DNA from: Gnetum montanum | Lineage: Eukaryota > Streptophyta > Gnetopsida > Gnetales > Gnetaceae | Direction of reading: 5' to 3' | Length of the DNA stretch: 64,000 nucleotides | Assembly: GCA_015680685.1 (NCBI GenBank) | Contig: MNCI01035832.1 | Span: 595,381-659,380 of the forward strand | In this document: one piece after another, positions 13,101 to 26,900 of the stretch | Layout: each line of letters opens with the position of its first letter | Position numbering within the stretch: the stretch's first letter is position 1 | Position numbers and translations under genes: made by a program | The notes under the pieces: model-generated | Told to the model about the DNA's origin: nothing | Databases searched by the model: none | Seen by the model: the letters and a program-made list of their open reading frames with translations, nothing else

Positions 13101-16100
13101 GATGTGGGAGGAGGAGGAGGGGTTCTCTCTCCCCTCCTACGGGGGTTTCCTATTGTTTTGGGAAAAAAAATTGGCTGTAATATAATCCCCAACCTTTTCT
13201 CCAAAAATAAAAATAACAAAATACATCAACTTATGGTTGAGGATAATATAATCTTGAGTTAGTCTCCCTTGCACAAACTCAAAATGATTGTCTAGAACTA
13301 ACTTGGAGAGGAGCACTTTGAGACAAAGAATTATTGTGAACAATCTAATAAAGATGTTACAAACCCCAAGAAGCCTAAAGTCAGCTAGTGATGAGGGATT
13401 ACCTCTCTTGGGGATGAGCACCATATGAGAGCAATTGATCTCTCTATAGACCTGTCGACTCAATAACATGATGTTGAAGGCCTCGTGAAGATTGTTTCCT
13501 AGGATATCCAAAAATCCCAAAAGGAATTCAGTAGGCCACTCATCTGGTCTTGGAGCTTGTCCAAGTTGCATACTCACCAAGACATCTCAAACATCATGCT
13601 TTGAGAAAGGGGACAAGCAAGATTGAGTTTCCTGATTGGACACAACAGTCTATAGTAGGACACACACAGTTTATGTATTCTTCCGAGCTCACACTAATGC
13701 CCAGAAGCTTCAAACTCCTGCAGAAATTCATGCTCAGAATTGACAAACCAGCCTCCAATTTTGATGTAGTGAATCGTCTTAGAACTGTAGAGGTCTTTCA
13801 CAGCCACAAGTAAGAAACAAATGTTCCTGTCGCCCTCTTGCAACCATGTAGCCCTAAATCTCTACTTCCAAAATAGCTCTTCCGCTAAATCAAAATATTG
13901 CACCTCTCAGGATTTTCTCCTCTTCAGTGTAATCCTCTCCAAGTTCTTGATATGATTGAACGTGAAAAATTAGAAGCCTAACAATTCAGAAATTTGAAAG
14001 GAAATTTTTCTGATAATGGCTATTCTTTAATCACCTTATTGACCTATCTGAGCCTCTCAAGAAAGTCCTGTGGGTCTTGCTGATTGGGATAAGAATCCCA
14101 AATTCTGAGCATCTCCTCTTTGAGAACAGATCTTGCCAATTACAAACACTCAAAATATAAAGGGGGAAAACCCCTGCATACCTGGCAAAGGAAAGATGCA
14201 AAGGCTTGTGGCCAGAAGGCTTTCTATCCAACATAGAAAGGGAAAAGTTCCAAGTGAGAATAAGATTGGATCCTACCCAAGTTCTATCAATCCTAGACAA
14301 GATCCTATCTACCCCCTTACACCTATTACTCCATATGAGAGAACAGCCAAAATTGGAAAAGTCCACCATAGAGAATTCAGTGAGCAAATCTAGCATTTCT
14401 ACTACCCCCAAGAGGCAATGTCCTCCCCTCCAAACTTTTCCCAACTGTAGAGTCTCTAATTGAAGTCACCAACAATAATCCACGACCCAAATTAGGGACT
14501 TACTCAACCACCCACTTAAGCTACAAGATATGATCTTTGGGATGCTGGGGACCATAGAAATTATAAATCCAAATATGCATGGACCGATCATATATGGTTA
14601 AAATAGAATTCAACCCAAAACCCTTTGTTGCATCATGTATTGACAAAATGCTAATACCCCCTGCCAACCCCCAAGAACCCACAATGAACTATTTTCAGCC
14701 TTCCCATCATATGAGTTGTGCCTGTTCATTCTTCACTTTTGTCCCCTGCAAACAAGCCCACTAACTAATCCTTTTAGAGTATTCATTTTATAGGAGTAAC
14801 CTACACCCTGCAATTTCAAGATAGAAGCTTCATGGCTTACCAAAGGACCTCTTTCGAGTAGAAGCTTCATGGCTTACCAAAGGACCTCTTTTGATAGACC
14901 TCCAAGGTCTTCTGATTCCCAAATTCAATATTTCTTTTTGTATCATTTTTATATGGACTTCATGCAATGAAGGCCTCCTAAGCTTCCTCTTCTCCTCCAT
15001 CCTATGATAAGCAGATTAAGGTGATGACGCTCTCAAACCTAAGGAGATGGCTTTCCATCAATCATAGTTGCAACATTTGAATGAGGCTTACAACTTTATT
15101 AAATTTTCAAAAGACACAAGAATTGTTAATCATATCTATTNAAGGATCATCGGAATACCCTCGATATCCTCCATGAGCTGGAGCGCCCAAATTGCACCTG
15201 TAGGCGGCTCCCGACTCGCCCGTAGGGGGTTGTTCCTGGTGGGGGGGGGGGTCTCCGTTGTTGGGGGGGCGCCCCCCCCCCCCCCCCGAGTGTTTTGTGT
15301 CGGCCTGCCTCGGTTTCCTCGGTTTTGGCTGGATGTTTGTCTGTCCTTCTGGGTTGTTTGGGGCCCGAGGGCCCCCCCCCCTGCTGCGGGGCTTCTTGGC
15401 CCGCCACCTGTCGTTTCCGTGTAATCTTTGTAACATAGTTTCACTTCTTTAATACAATCCCGAACTCTTTCTCAAAAAAANAATACAATCTCAAACTTTT
15501 CTTTAAAAAAAAGGTTGGCACATGGTGATAGTGATGTCTACTTGTTTCCTGATCAAAGACAGGTTCCGTCCTTAAAGTTCATGAGACTGAATATGAAGCT
15601 AGAGTAACCATAGCCATTGCCATAGTGGTAGGCTTTAATGGTGATGCAACCATTTCAAATGAACATCTAAGTAGAAATAAGAGATGCAACCCATTGAAGT
15701 CATCACTTGAAATGAAATTTTGTTAAAATGAAATTTTGTTTCTAAATACAGCATGCTTCAGACTATGAAACATATGCATAACCACAAAACGTTTTAATTG
15801 TACTTTCTTGAATAAGCTCGTTGGCATCTAAGAAATTTTAATAGTAAAAATTTGAAGCAGAAAAAACAAAAGCTTCAACCACACATGTATGAAACATAGA
15901 AGCACAAAACTTTTAGAAATTGAACAATTTTATTATATTACATCCTATATAATATCCAAATGCTAATATTGTTACCTTCTACATTAAGTTTACTAATATG
16001 ATGGCTTTACTTTCTTGATCTCTTGGGGTATGTTTAGTTTTATTAATATTCTCACATCTTTTCTGTTTTCTCCTTTTCTAAGGGGTTCCGAGTCTGCATT

Positions 16101-19100
16101 TGCCCCCACTTTGGCAAGAAGTGGCAGAGTTAGTTGACAATTTTTTTGTGCAGTCTAACAACATTTGGAAACTATAGAGAGCACATTTTGCATTCCTACG
16201 GTTCATGCAACTAAGGAGATGGGTGAACTTGCCAAAGTTCTTCCTTGCCTCCCTTTGCCAATGCTGACAAGGCCGACACTCAGGATTCGTCGTAGCCTGG
16301 AGGAATCTGTTGCTACAAAACTACATTCATTCAATAAAATTTACAATCAACAACAGTCATCTTAGCAGGGGGCATCCTCGTCCTCTGCTCCTAGTGGTAC
16401 AGCAGAGCAAGGTGGGTTTCAACAGCCCAAGGAGAGCTCCAACTAGCAAGAATCAGTTATGAACTAGCCACTTGGTTTCCAGCACAAGCTACAACAAGTA
16501 GAAGAAGATATCTACAAGGAAATGGAGGCTAAGTTTGCTACTGAACTTTGTTAGGCCACTGCTAAGATCGAGGCTAGGGTGAGGGTCAAGGAGCAGGCTA
16601 GGTTGGCAGCTGAACTGGCCAAAAGAGACCAGGAGGATTTGGCCAAAGAGCAAGAAGAGGAGCAGCAGGAAAAGAGATCACCATAGAGGAGATGCGCCAG
16701 CAGGAGGCTAGAGAGGCAATGCTTAGAAGTATGCTTAAAGATCAGCTTCGGGCACAAATCAAAGAAGACCTCTGCATGGAGGAGGACAAATGCCTAGCAC
16801 AGGAGGAGGAGACACAATGGGCCCACACATTCTTGGAAGAGGAACAAATGAAGAGAAGCCAAGACACTGTACACAAGTCCAATGCTAGATGGTGGCTGTG
16901 GATGGGGAAGTGCCCCTACGTTGTCATAGGAGTCAATAAAAATGGCTTCTGGGCAAGTCTGAGAAATTCTATTGAGACCACTTCTAGTAAACTTCACCTA
17001 GACAAGGTCAAGGACCTTGATGCTACAGTCTAGGCTTAGAGCAAAGAGAAGTATAAAGAATTCCAAAAAGTGGTCGCCTTTGGGGCTTTTGAATGCCACA
17101 AAGATATTCTAGACATGGCCCACCTCCAGGAGTGGCCATGGTGCTTTTGCACCAAACTTCCCTGTCCAATCTAATGATTGTTAATATCTAGTTCAAGCAT
17201 AAGTACCCCATTCATTGTTTTGGGTTTTTAGGTTTTGGTCCAGAAACAAACCTTTGTAGGCATGGGGCCCTAGGACAAGCCAGTTTTGCTTCCATTTTTT
17301 GTATATGTGAATGGACAAGGGTCCTTCTTTATGTTTTTTTTTTTTTGTTTGTGGTGGGAGGTGTTTTCCCCTATTAATGAGGGTGCTCCCCCAACCCCCT
17401 CTTGGTTCCTAGAGGTTCTTCCCCCCAATGCTTGTAACTTTTTTTTGCCTATAATATATTCCTGATCTTCAAAAAAAAATAAAAATAAAAATTAGGTACT
17501 ATTTTTAACAATGTGCAGCATCACCAACCATTTCACATTATTTAACATAAATAACAAAAGTAACGATGAAGAGGCAACTACCAAAGCCTCCTGCAGGAGG
17601 GAAACGATGTGCGGCATCGCCAACAAGTAACATTCGATCACCCAAACAGCAATACTTCTCAGCAACTTCAGCATTCATTACCCACTGTTTAATGGACTTG
17701 ACTTCAATATCCATTATATCATGGCCAATCAAATCCACAATTAATTTTCTGCATATCTGCAGGGAAAAGTAAATTAAGGCAGGTATTTCCTCATTGAATT
17801 CAATGTAGCAGGTCTTGTATTTAGTTTACATAAATAACGTAAATCATACTGCATTTCTTCACTGAAAATATGTTCTAGTACTACCTCACAGTGAATGTAT
17901 AGGAGTGATTGAAACATTCAAATATAAAGTATTATGCTAAAAAAAGGTTGCAAGAAACAGAATTATTCCCAACCCGAATAATATTCATGTTTTTAATAGT
18001 GTATGATTGCATATTTAATACACCCAGTCTGATCCTTGCTAATTTTGAAATTGATACTGGCACTAAATTTTATATTGTCTATGTAAAGCCCTAATCGGAT
18101 TTAGTGGAAAGATTTCAGTTTCAGCCATTTCTTTTTAAAAACTTCTTTGTATCACAGTATGCACTGTTAGCTTTGAAGCTATGACCTGTAGAATGCATGA
18201 CAGAAATCATACCCAGCTATAACGCATCAATACGTAAGTGTTCTTAGCAAAATACTTAGTATACCTCATACGGCTGTCTCAGATTTGTTATACTATGATC
18301 ATTACGGAGTAAGCAAAAACGGATCTGCTACAACAGAAAGAAACAAATGTAAATAATCCAAAAACAAAAACAAAAAAAATACGGGTATGGTTTGTGGAGA
18401 TTATTGAACCATCGATGAACAATTCATCATCAAGACTATACAAATTCAATGCATTACACAACCCCAATTCATGCACAATATGTAGAAAGGAAAACACCAC
18501 TAAAAGCTTCCCTAAGTAATGCATGAAAACATGAAATATATCCAGTTACAAATGAAATAGCTCATGAACACACAAACCAGGTTCTATGGAAGTATTGAGT
18601 CTCCCATTCACCCCAAAACCCCACACCTTCTGCAATGAATTAACGGCATGAAGCCTAACACCTCTTTCAATCCTCACTTCTCAATGGATTAAGATACAAG
18701 ATGCCAAAGAGAGCTTCACTCAATGCTCAATCGACCATGGTTGGCAATTGACAGCCAGGGGTGAATATCAAAGGAAATTCACTGTATAATTGTGTTTAAA
18801 CATCATCTTTCAATTTAAACAAAATATGTCAAAAGAAAAAGCCAAAAAGATGTACAACAGCAACAAAATAATCGAGAATTAGGAATGATAGCCGATGGAG
18901 TGTAGGAAGCAACAGGTTAAGCCACAGGAGCAGCTGTTGGAGCAGACACAGGAGGGTGGGAAACAGTCGGAGCTGGCAGGAGTCACCGGAGCACCAGCGG
19001 ATGACAGTGACAGTCAAAGGAACGGAGGGACGGACACTTAGCTAGATGACGGCGAGGGTCAAAGGAACGGAGGGACGGAAGCCCAATCGGACCGAGGGTT

Positions 19101-22100
19101 AGGTAAACATGATGGACCAGCCCGCGGGGAAGATGGGGGACATGCTNTTCCCTAGTGGACCTACCTATTGGGAACTGCCAGTTCACATGAAGCAACCAAA
19201 GGAAAGGCCCAGACCGTGACCTCTCCCGAATTGATCGGGTCTGCATCAGCTCCGACCTCGTCCTCTGTTCTGCCGTGAAGGTTTCGGGGCAAGAAAGAGC
19301 CACCTCGGATCATCGCTCGCCGGTTTGTTCGCTCAAATCAGAAAAGCCCTAGGCCCCACGACCCTTCCGCTTTGAGGCCACCTGGTTATCTAAGCCATGG
19401 TTGAGGCCATTGGTTGAGGACATTTGGGCCAAGTATCAGCCTGGCCAAGATGATCCCCGAAATTTCCTTAAGGAGGCTTTGCTTCGATTGAAGTGGGCCA
19501 TCCGGGCTCTCCCTGTGGAGGATAAATTATCCTTTAGGAAGGGTCAAAGGGCCCTCCGAGATCAACTTGGTCAAATACAGACCTGGCAAGAAGCTGGGGA
19601 AGATTTACAGGAGGAGGAGCAGAGCATTCTACGTCATCTTCAAAGCCTTGACTTGGAAGAGGAGACATACTGGCGTCAATGCTCCCGAGTCAGATGGCTC
19701 TGAGAAGGGGACAGGCAAAGAAATTTCTTTTTTGCCATCGCTAAGACACGTGGAGGGGGCCAACCACACTGTCTACGCAACCAGGATGGGGAGATTATTG
19801 ATGACCTGCAGAAAATCGCAAGCAAGCTGACGCAATACTGGGGGAGGATCTGGGCCAAGTGAGCTACCAGGCCCATCTCAGTCCAAGTAGAGCAGGTGCT
19901 AAACGAGGAGGACAACACGCAGTTGCTAGCCCCCTTCTCATGGCAAGAACTCATAGCCACAATCAATAGCATGCCGGGAGGAAAGGCACCTGGTCCTGAA
20001 GACTAGAGCCTTGAGTTCTTTAAAACATTCATGGATATCATGGGATCCAATATCCTGGAAGCTTTCAATCTCATGCTAGCCAAGAGGCAGGTCCAAAGGA
20101 AACTCAATTGCTCTCAAATTGTGTGCATCTCAAAACAAGCGGACACACACCGCCCAGAACACTTCCGCCCTATCGAAGTCTGCAATGTGCTTATTCGACT
20201 CTTCTCCAAACTGCTGGTGCATAGGCTTGTGCCACTTATGCCCAAGCTTGTGGGAATTAACCAAGCTGGCTTCATGTAGGGCCGGACCCTTCAAGACCAG
20301 GTTTTCCTTATGCAGGAGGTGCTCCACTCACTCCGAACTACAGGTTTCCCTGGGCTTTGTCTCAAACTTGACATTACCAAGGCATACGACACGCTCAACT
20401 AAGAGGCCCTGAAGTCCATTATGCAACAGAAAGGCTTTGACCAACAGTTCATCCAAGTTTGCATTCACATGCAATCTTCAGTCGGGTTCTCTTTCGACGT
20501 GGGGGGGCGGTTGTGGGGTCTATCCTCTCCAGGAAGGGGGCTGCAACAGGGGAACCCACTTTTGTCCCTGCTTTTCATCATCGCTATGGATCTAATGCAA
20601 AACTACTGCAGCACATCCGAGGTGGATGGCTTGGACATTGCGGGGGTGGCATGTCAGGCTGAACACTATGCGGAAGACACAATGCTGCTCAGTCAAGCAG
20701 CAATCCCACAAGCACGATGCATCAACATCGCTCTATCCCGCCTAGCAGCTGAGTTGGGGCTGGAGATTAATCGAACTAAATCTTCAGCTCATTTTGTTAA
20801 TGTTGACGAACAGGTTAAAAACCGGGTGGTGCAAGTCCTAAATATCTTGCCCGGGACGGGCAAAGACACATACCTAGGCATTCTACTCTACCAATGGGGG
20901 CGGACCGTATCGTGGAGGTCACTGATAGAGAAAGTTGAAAGAAGGATGGGCCACTGGGCAAATCGTTTCTTATCTCGTAAAGGGCGACTGCTTGTGGCGA
21001 CGGGGATCCTCACGGCGGTTACTCGGTTCATGGCGGCCGTTACCACCCCCCCAAACGCCATCATCAACAGGATCAACATGCTGATCAGACACTTCATCTG
21101 GAAGGGGGGCAGAGGGGCAAAATCCACTTGGTGAATTGCGAATGGATCGTGCACCCCTGTAACGCGGGGGGGTTGGGCATCTCGTCTTTTGAAAATGAAT
21201 TGATGCTGGGGCAGCAACATTTGATACTTCGGTTTACGCGTCCGCATGGGGAGCCGATCCAGTGGATCTGCATCATAAATGCAAAGTATCAACGTTGGGA
21301 GGCAGGGGTGCGAGATTCTAGACCTTGGCAGGCACTCTACCGGCATGCGTGGGCGATGGCAACAGATCTGGAGGGGGCAACTCCCCGAGAAGATCAAGAT
21401 CTTTCTCTAGTTAATGTGGCTGGACGCGCTGCCTGTGCACGCTTTCCTATGCAGACGCAGCCTCATTCAGAACGACACCTACCCCCGATGCAGCGCTGAA
21501 CCTGAGACAGTCTGGCATTTCGTTTATGAATGCACTTACATGTGTGCCACGTGGCTCGCGGCAGGGCCCCCCCCCCCCCCATGGCTAGTTTTCCAAGCTC
21601 TCCGTGTGTGGAAAGAAATCGAGGCGGCGATGGGAATCACACCGACGTTTGAGCTGGATTGCGCCCTATTTCAAGAGGATGAGGAGCTCTGGCAGTTGGT
21701 GACACAGTGCAGCTAGTGTGACCCCTTACAGCAGCTGGTCGAGGACCCAGACCTAACTGATGATGCTTTCTTTACCAACTGGTGCGATGATCGGACCTTT
21801 TTCCGAGGGCGTGAGGTTATCATCTCAGAATCCTCAATCACCAGTTGTCTTGGGGCCCAGGCCGCTGGTGAGGTCATCCTGCCATCCACGCGCGGTTTGC
21901 AACACACGGAGTTGTGTTTTGAAGGGCCCGTGCCATGTAGACAAAGCCGACAAGTACCCAAATTTTCTCTTCCCCGTCTCTGGGCCCAGGCGGCAGATCT
22001 GGTGAACAGATTTTTTGTCCAATCTGGCAACGGTTCCAAGCTCCAGGGCATACACTTTGCGTTTATGTGTTGCCTGAAACTGGGATACCAGGTTAACCTT

Positions 22101-23865
22101 CCCTATTTTTTCTTGGAAGCCCTGCTACTTAAACGACGTGACCGCCACTCGGGGTTAATCCTTGCCTTGTGGCGGGGACGGGGAGCAAAGGGGGGGCCAA
22201 CACCCGTCATCGTTTGGGCCCCCCCCCCCTCGTGGAGGGCCCCCCCTGCCTACCCCCCTACCCCTATGGCTTCATCCAGCCGAGGGAACCGCTGGACCCT
22301 ACCGACAACAACCTTCACACGAAAATAGTGGACCCAACGAGAACAGCGTCCCCCTACCAACCTCGCCGGGCCGAAATCCCCCTCGCCGGAAACCTCCAAC
22401 CACAGCACGAATTGGAACGAGGAGCTGCGGCAAGCCACACAGAGGGCCACAGGTGAAGCATGAGGCTGAACGGCGAGAGTGGGAGGCCAAATGGCACGAA
22501 GCCCTGGCACAAGCCCGGGCCAACCTGGAGGCCCAATTCTACAAGCGGGAGCAGGAGCAAGTGAGGCAGCAAGATTTCATGGCCGACGCTGCCAGGGCCC
22601 GGTTAGTGGATGAAATCTAGGCTCAAGTGTGGCAAGAATTGCTACAGGAGGAAGCTGACCAAAGGGAATGTGAAGAGGTGGAGCGGGCAGAACAGGAGCG
22701 CATGCAGGAGGAAGAGGAGCAACGACAGTGGCAGCTCGATCAAGCACACGAGCACAGCGCTTGACAATGGCTTAGAGGAGGGCGGTGCCTGTATCTCATC
22801 CTAGGCATCAATTGCGAGCGCTGTTGGGGGAGCTTAGGCTCCACATCTGCCAAACCTCAGCACGTTTTCATCCAAATGGGGGAGCTTCACCGGCTGACCG
22901 GAGTAGGTGGGAGTCGGCCATGCAAGGTATCCAGCAAGCCACCAGTTTCATGGACCGAAACACGTTGGACCTTCTTCATGAGCTGGAGCGCCCACACTAC
23001 GCCTACCATTGGTTGTCGACGAACCCCTAAGGGGGTGCTGTTTGGAACTACGGACGGTGCTTGCCCCCCTTACCGTCATTGTTTTCTTCTTTTGCCCCTT
23101 TGTTTTGCCTCTTCCCCTGTTCTCGGTGCCCCCCACCCTCGGGGTTTGCCCCCCCCCCCCCACCCCTAAATGCGTCTGTAGAGTTTTCTGAGGGTTCCTT
23201 TTTTGCTTGGTTTTAGCATCACTGGTGGGGTTTGGATTGCTTTGTGACCTGGGGCTTTTCCCCACCCATTGAGGGCCATTACTGATCACCCACGATTTGT
23301 AATTCCCTGTACTATATTTCTTTTTTCAATAATATACTCCCAAATATTTTCTCCAAAAAAAATGTCAAAATAAAAAAGAAAAACAAGAAGATAATGTTAA
23401 AGCTGATAAAGCAAAAGTGAAGGCACATTAACTTAAGAAAAATTATCTCTATTTCTATCTAGTTTGTAGGAGCAACAATACATTAGATTTCAGGGTATAT
23501 GCTTAAACTGCATCAACAAAATTAAAACCAATCTTAAAACCAAGAAAATAAAGGTCCAAGGCCTACATTTTGCATTTCTACATTGTCTGAAATTAGGTCA
23601 CCAGGTCAACCTCCCCCGCTTTTTCTTGGAGGCCCTCCTGCTCAAGCAACGTGGCCGCCATTCTGGGTTAATCCTTGCCTTGTGGTGGGGGGCAAAGGGA
23701 GGCAACACCCGTCGTCATCTGCCCCCCGCGAGGGGCAGCTCCCCCCTGGATAGCCCCCCTACTACTGCTCCACCAGGCCCTACGGTCTCGCCCAGCCAAG
23801 GGAACCGTTGGACCCTATTGGCTACAACCTTTACGCGGGGGCGGTGGACCCAACAGGAATGGCAC

Positions 23866-23946
<81 letters not shown>

Positions 23947-26900
23947 ACCNCTGGCACGAAGAGCTACGACAAGCCACGCAGAGGGCCGCAGACGAGGCGC
24001 ATGAGGCTAAACGACAGGAGTGGGAGGCCAAGTGGCATGAAGCCCTTGCACAAGCCCGGGCCGACCTAGAGGCCCAGTTTTCTAAGTGGGTGCATGAGCG
24101 GATGAAGCAGCAGGACCTCATGGCCAAGGCTGCCAGGGCCTAATTAATTGATGAAATCTGAGCCCAAGTGCGGGAAGAACTGATTCAGGAGGACGCAGCC
24201 CAAAGAGAATGCGAGCAGGCGGAGCAGGAACGACTTCAAGAAGAGGAGGAGCAATGGCAACGGCAACTCGATCGGGCTCACGAGCAAAACGCCCAACAAT
24301 GGCTCAGAGGGGGGCGGTGCCCGTACCTCATCCTTGGCATNAAAGAAAAATAAAGGTAAGGTTAAAAGAAAATTTCAAACATTATTAACTATTTAAAAAA
24401 GTAAAGATGAAAACATCTTAAATGAAGAGAAATTATCTCAAATTTTTCATTGCATAGGTTGAATGAGCAACAACACATTGAATTTCAAAACATATAATAA
24501 AATTATAAGAGCAACAATACTAAAACCAATCTTATAACCACTCCTCTTTTGCACCTTATAAATGATAGGCATGTTTCAAAAATACGGGTTTGAAGATCCA
24601 TGCATTCAAAAAATTTAAACATTTTTTACAGCAAAAATCTCTAAATACAGGCATAGAAGCATCAATTTCCAGCCCTACAATGGACTCACACCATTGCTCA
24701 TAGAGATCTCCTCTACATCATGAACAATACACAATGGCTAAATGTAATAACATGTGACCTTAATACTCTATTAAATACTTAGACTTTAATTTGTATAAAG
24801 CTTATATATATATTTGTACATGTGACTATTACTTCTAAGTAATATGAAGACCTTTGTTTGGGTGACATAGGCAAGATTACATATATATATATATATATAT
24901 ATATAAATGAATGAGAATTGCAAAGTCTAGCATTATTTTAGAATAATATTAGAAAATTTACATGATGTGGATTCAGCGTTTATTTTGACTTTTAATTATA
25001 ATTTTTTAATTATTAAATAATTAATTAAAATATGTCAAAATTCAAAGTTGACAAATCCCACTCAAATTTGGTAGACTAACTCGGCTTTATGCCTAGAGTA
25101 TAAATCTATAATTAGTTTTTCAATTTGAGCTTTATATTTTGATATTTTAATGTTAAATGATTAAAAAAGTACCCAGTGGAACCATATTTTCCTTGATTCA
25201 ATCAAAATATTAATTTCTAGCATGGTAGCTATAATATATTTGTGCTCGTTACGACCAGCTCGACATGTGTAAAATATTGGATGGACAAAAAGTTTAGTAT
25301 TAATGATTTTTACTAGATATATTATAGGAAATGTGGAAAATACACAAAAGGCAAAAAATAAATTAAAAACCCTCATAACATATAGACTAAAAAGTGACTT
25401 AAAATAAGACAAAAAGGTATGGCCATGGGAAAAGTCAATGTGGGATGGTGATGTATGCTTTGTGACATGCTTATGATGACATCTATTTTATTTATATGCA
25501 AATTGTCCCCTTCATATTAATGGCTGGAAAAGGGATAAAGAACTCATTTAATAAAGGCCATGTGACTCTCTTGAGTGTTGTCAATTTCACATGTCTACTC
25601 CCTCGTGAGAGCTTGCCTATGCAAGGCAAGTAGCAATGATGCCATGAATTAAAAAAACATTTAAAGAATAGGCTATCTATTCTTTGCCCATTGTGTAAAC
25701 TCTTGTGCACAAGTCTTTACCCAAGCCCTAGGGTCTCCTCCATCTTCTAAATAGATGGGGTGTTTGCTCTTATTTTCACTCTTGGCCAAGGAAGAGAAGA
25801 CTATGCTAGTTGAAGGAGTAAAGAGTTGAGGAGAGGAGAGGAAGAGTGGTTGTTCCTTGCTTGTTCTCAGCCATCTCTTGGGCTGTGTTGAGTGTTCTTG
25901 TGGGCTCTTGGAGGTGGATTTTGCTGCTGCTGCTGTCAAAAGGCTTTTGGGACTGATTTTCTTGGGATAGTTTGGCTGATTCAAGGGACTATTTTCTCAG
26001 ATTTTGTGGAAGGATTTTAGCAGCACATTGGACTTGCACTTTGAAGATAACTTCTTGAGACTATTGGCTAGACAACAGCCCAACCTTGAGGTGTCTTTTC
26101 CCTCCCCAAATTGGTCAAGTTCAACTTTAAAGGTGTGTATTCCAAACCCTTGTTGTACAAAATTTTTAGTAGGTGTTTGAAGTTGTATTAATTTGGGCAA
26201 GTGAGGATTATTTCATGGGGGCATGTGGGATTTCTTGTGAGTTGTGAGTCTTACATGGAGTCTCTCATGTGTCTTGGATTTGATTTTTGGTATGCATATT
26301 TTGAGCTTATGAGTTAGCATTTTCTTGTGTCATATGCACTTGGTATTTCATGTTCTTGTGATCATTTTTATAAAAGAAATGCCCCCCATCATTCTATCCA
26401 AGGCTAATGATATCTTGTGTGGGCTACAAAGACTTAGTTCTTGGAGGTGCTTGATGGCGTTAGCCCCCCAACATTTTATCCAACCCTAGTGTTCTTTTTG
26501 TGTAGGCTACAAGATGTTGTAGGGTTGGAAAGACTTAGTGTAGCATAGCTAGATGGCCAAAGGGTCAAAATAATATATGCATATCGAGGATTTTTGGTCT
26601 TTTGTTAAGTGCATGTTTTGTTTTGTTGGTCATTTTTGGGTCAGTTTTGTGGGGTTCTCAAGAGAGTTGTCATGTTCTGATTTGTTGTTAAATGGTCCTT
26701 TGTCCAAGCCTCCATTTCTCTCTCAATGTGAAAAATGAGAGGCTGGAAAACTTACCAATAAAGATGTCAAAGTTTGAAACCATGTTGGTCCATCATGGTG
26801 TTCAAACTTAGTAAATGTCAAATTTTATTGCTTTCTTCTTTCCATTTAGCATAAGAGCACATGGAATTTTACTACTTGTTTGCTTCCAAAAATTAGATTT

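Larger units (their letters stand above)
5703..17581 (-). other. Large intron D/E (about 11.9 kb)
   Basis: This intron lies between exon D and exon E. It is filled by a SINE and LINE copies in both orientations. LINE ends come close to the donor (poly(A) at 17493 against donor at 17581). Confidence 0.85.
19148..23360 (+). mobile_element. LINE copy A, best preserved: endonuclease end to 3' end
   Basis: This L1-type non-LTR retrotransposon is 5'-truncated inside the endonuclease at the N at 19147. Most of ORF2 can be read in one frame from 19401 to 22328, with a compensated frameshift between about 21130 and 21414 and few stops. The 3' UTR ends at about 23360 with AATAATATACTCCC, TTTTCTCC and an A run. 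With tail B it accounts for the interruption between LTR fragments 3 and 2. Confidence 0.88.

Noticed and set aside
15107-15444. Several overlapping 80-120 codon frames on both strands
   Set aside because: G/C homopolymer sequence in a LINE 3' UTR keeps all frames open; only the J-module end at its start is meaningful.
20888-21397. 169-codon minus-strand frame
   Set aside because: Antisense to the RT thumb of LINE A, whose sense frame has clear RT motifs.
23715-23957. Poly-Gly and poly-Pro open frames
   Set aside because: They are translations of the 80-bp poly-C run; no protein meaning.
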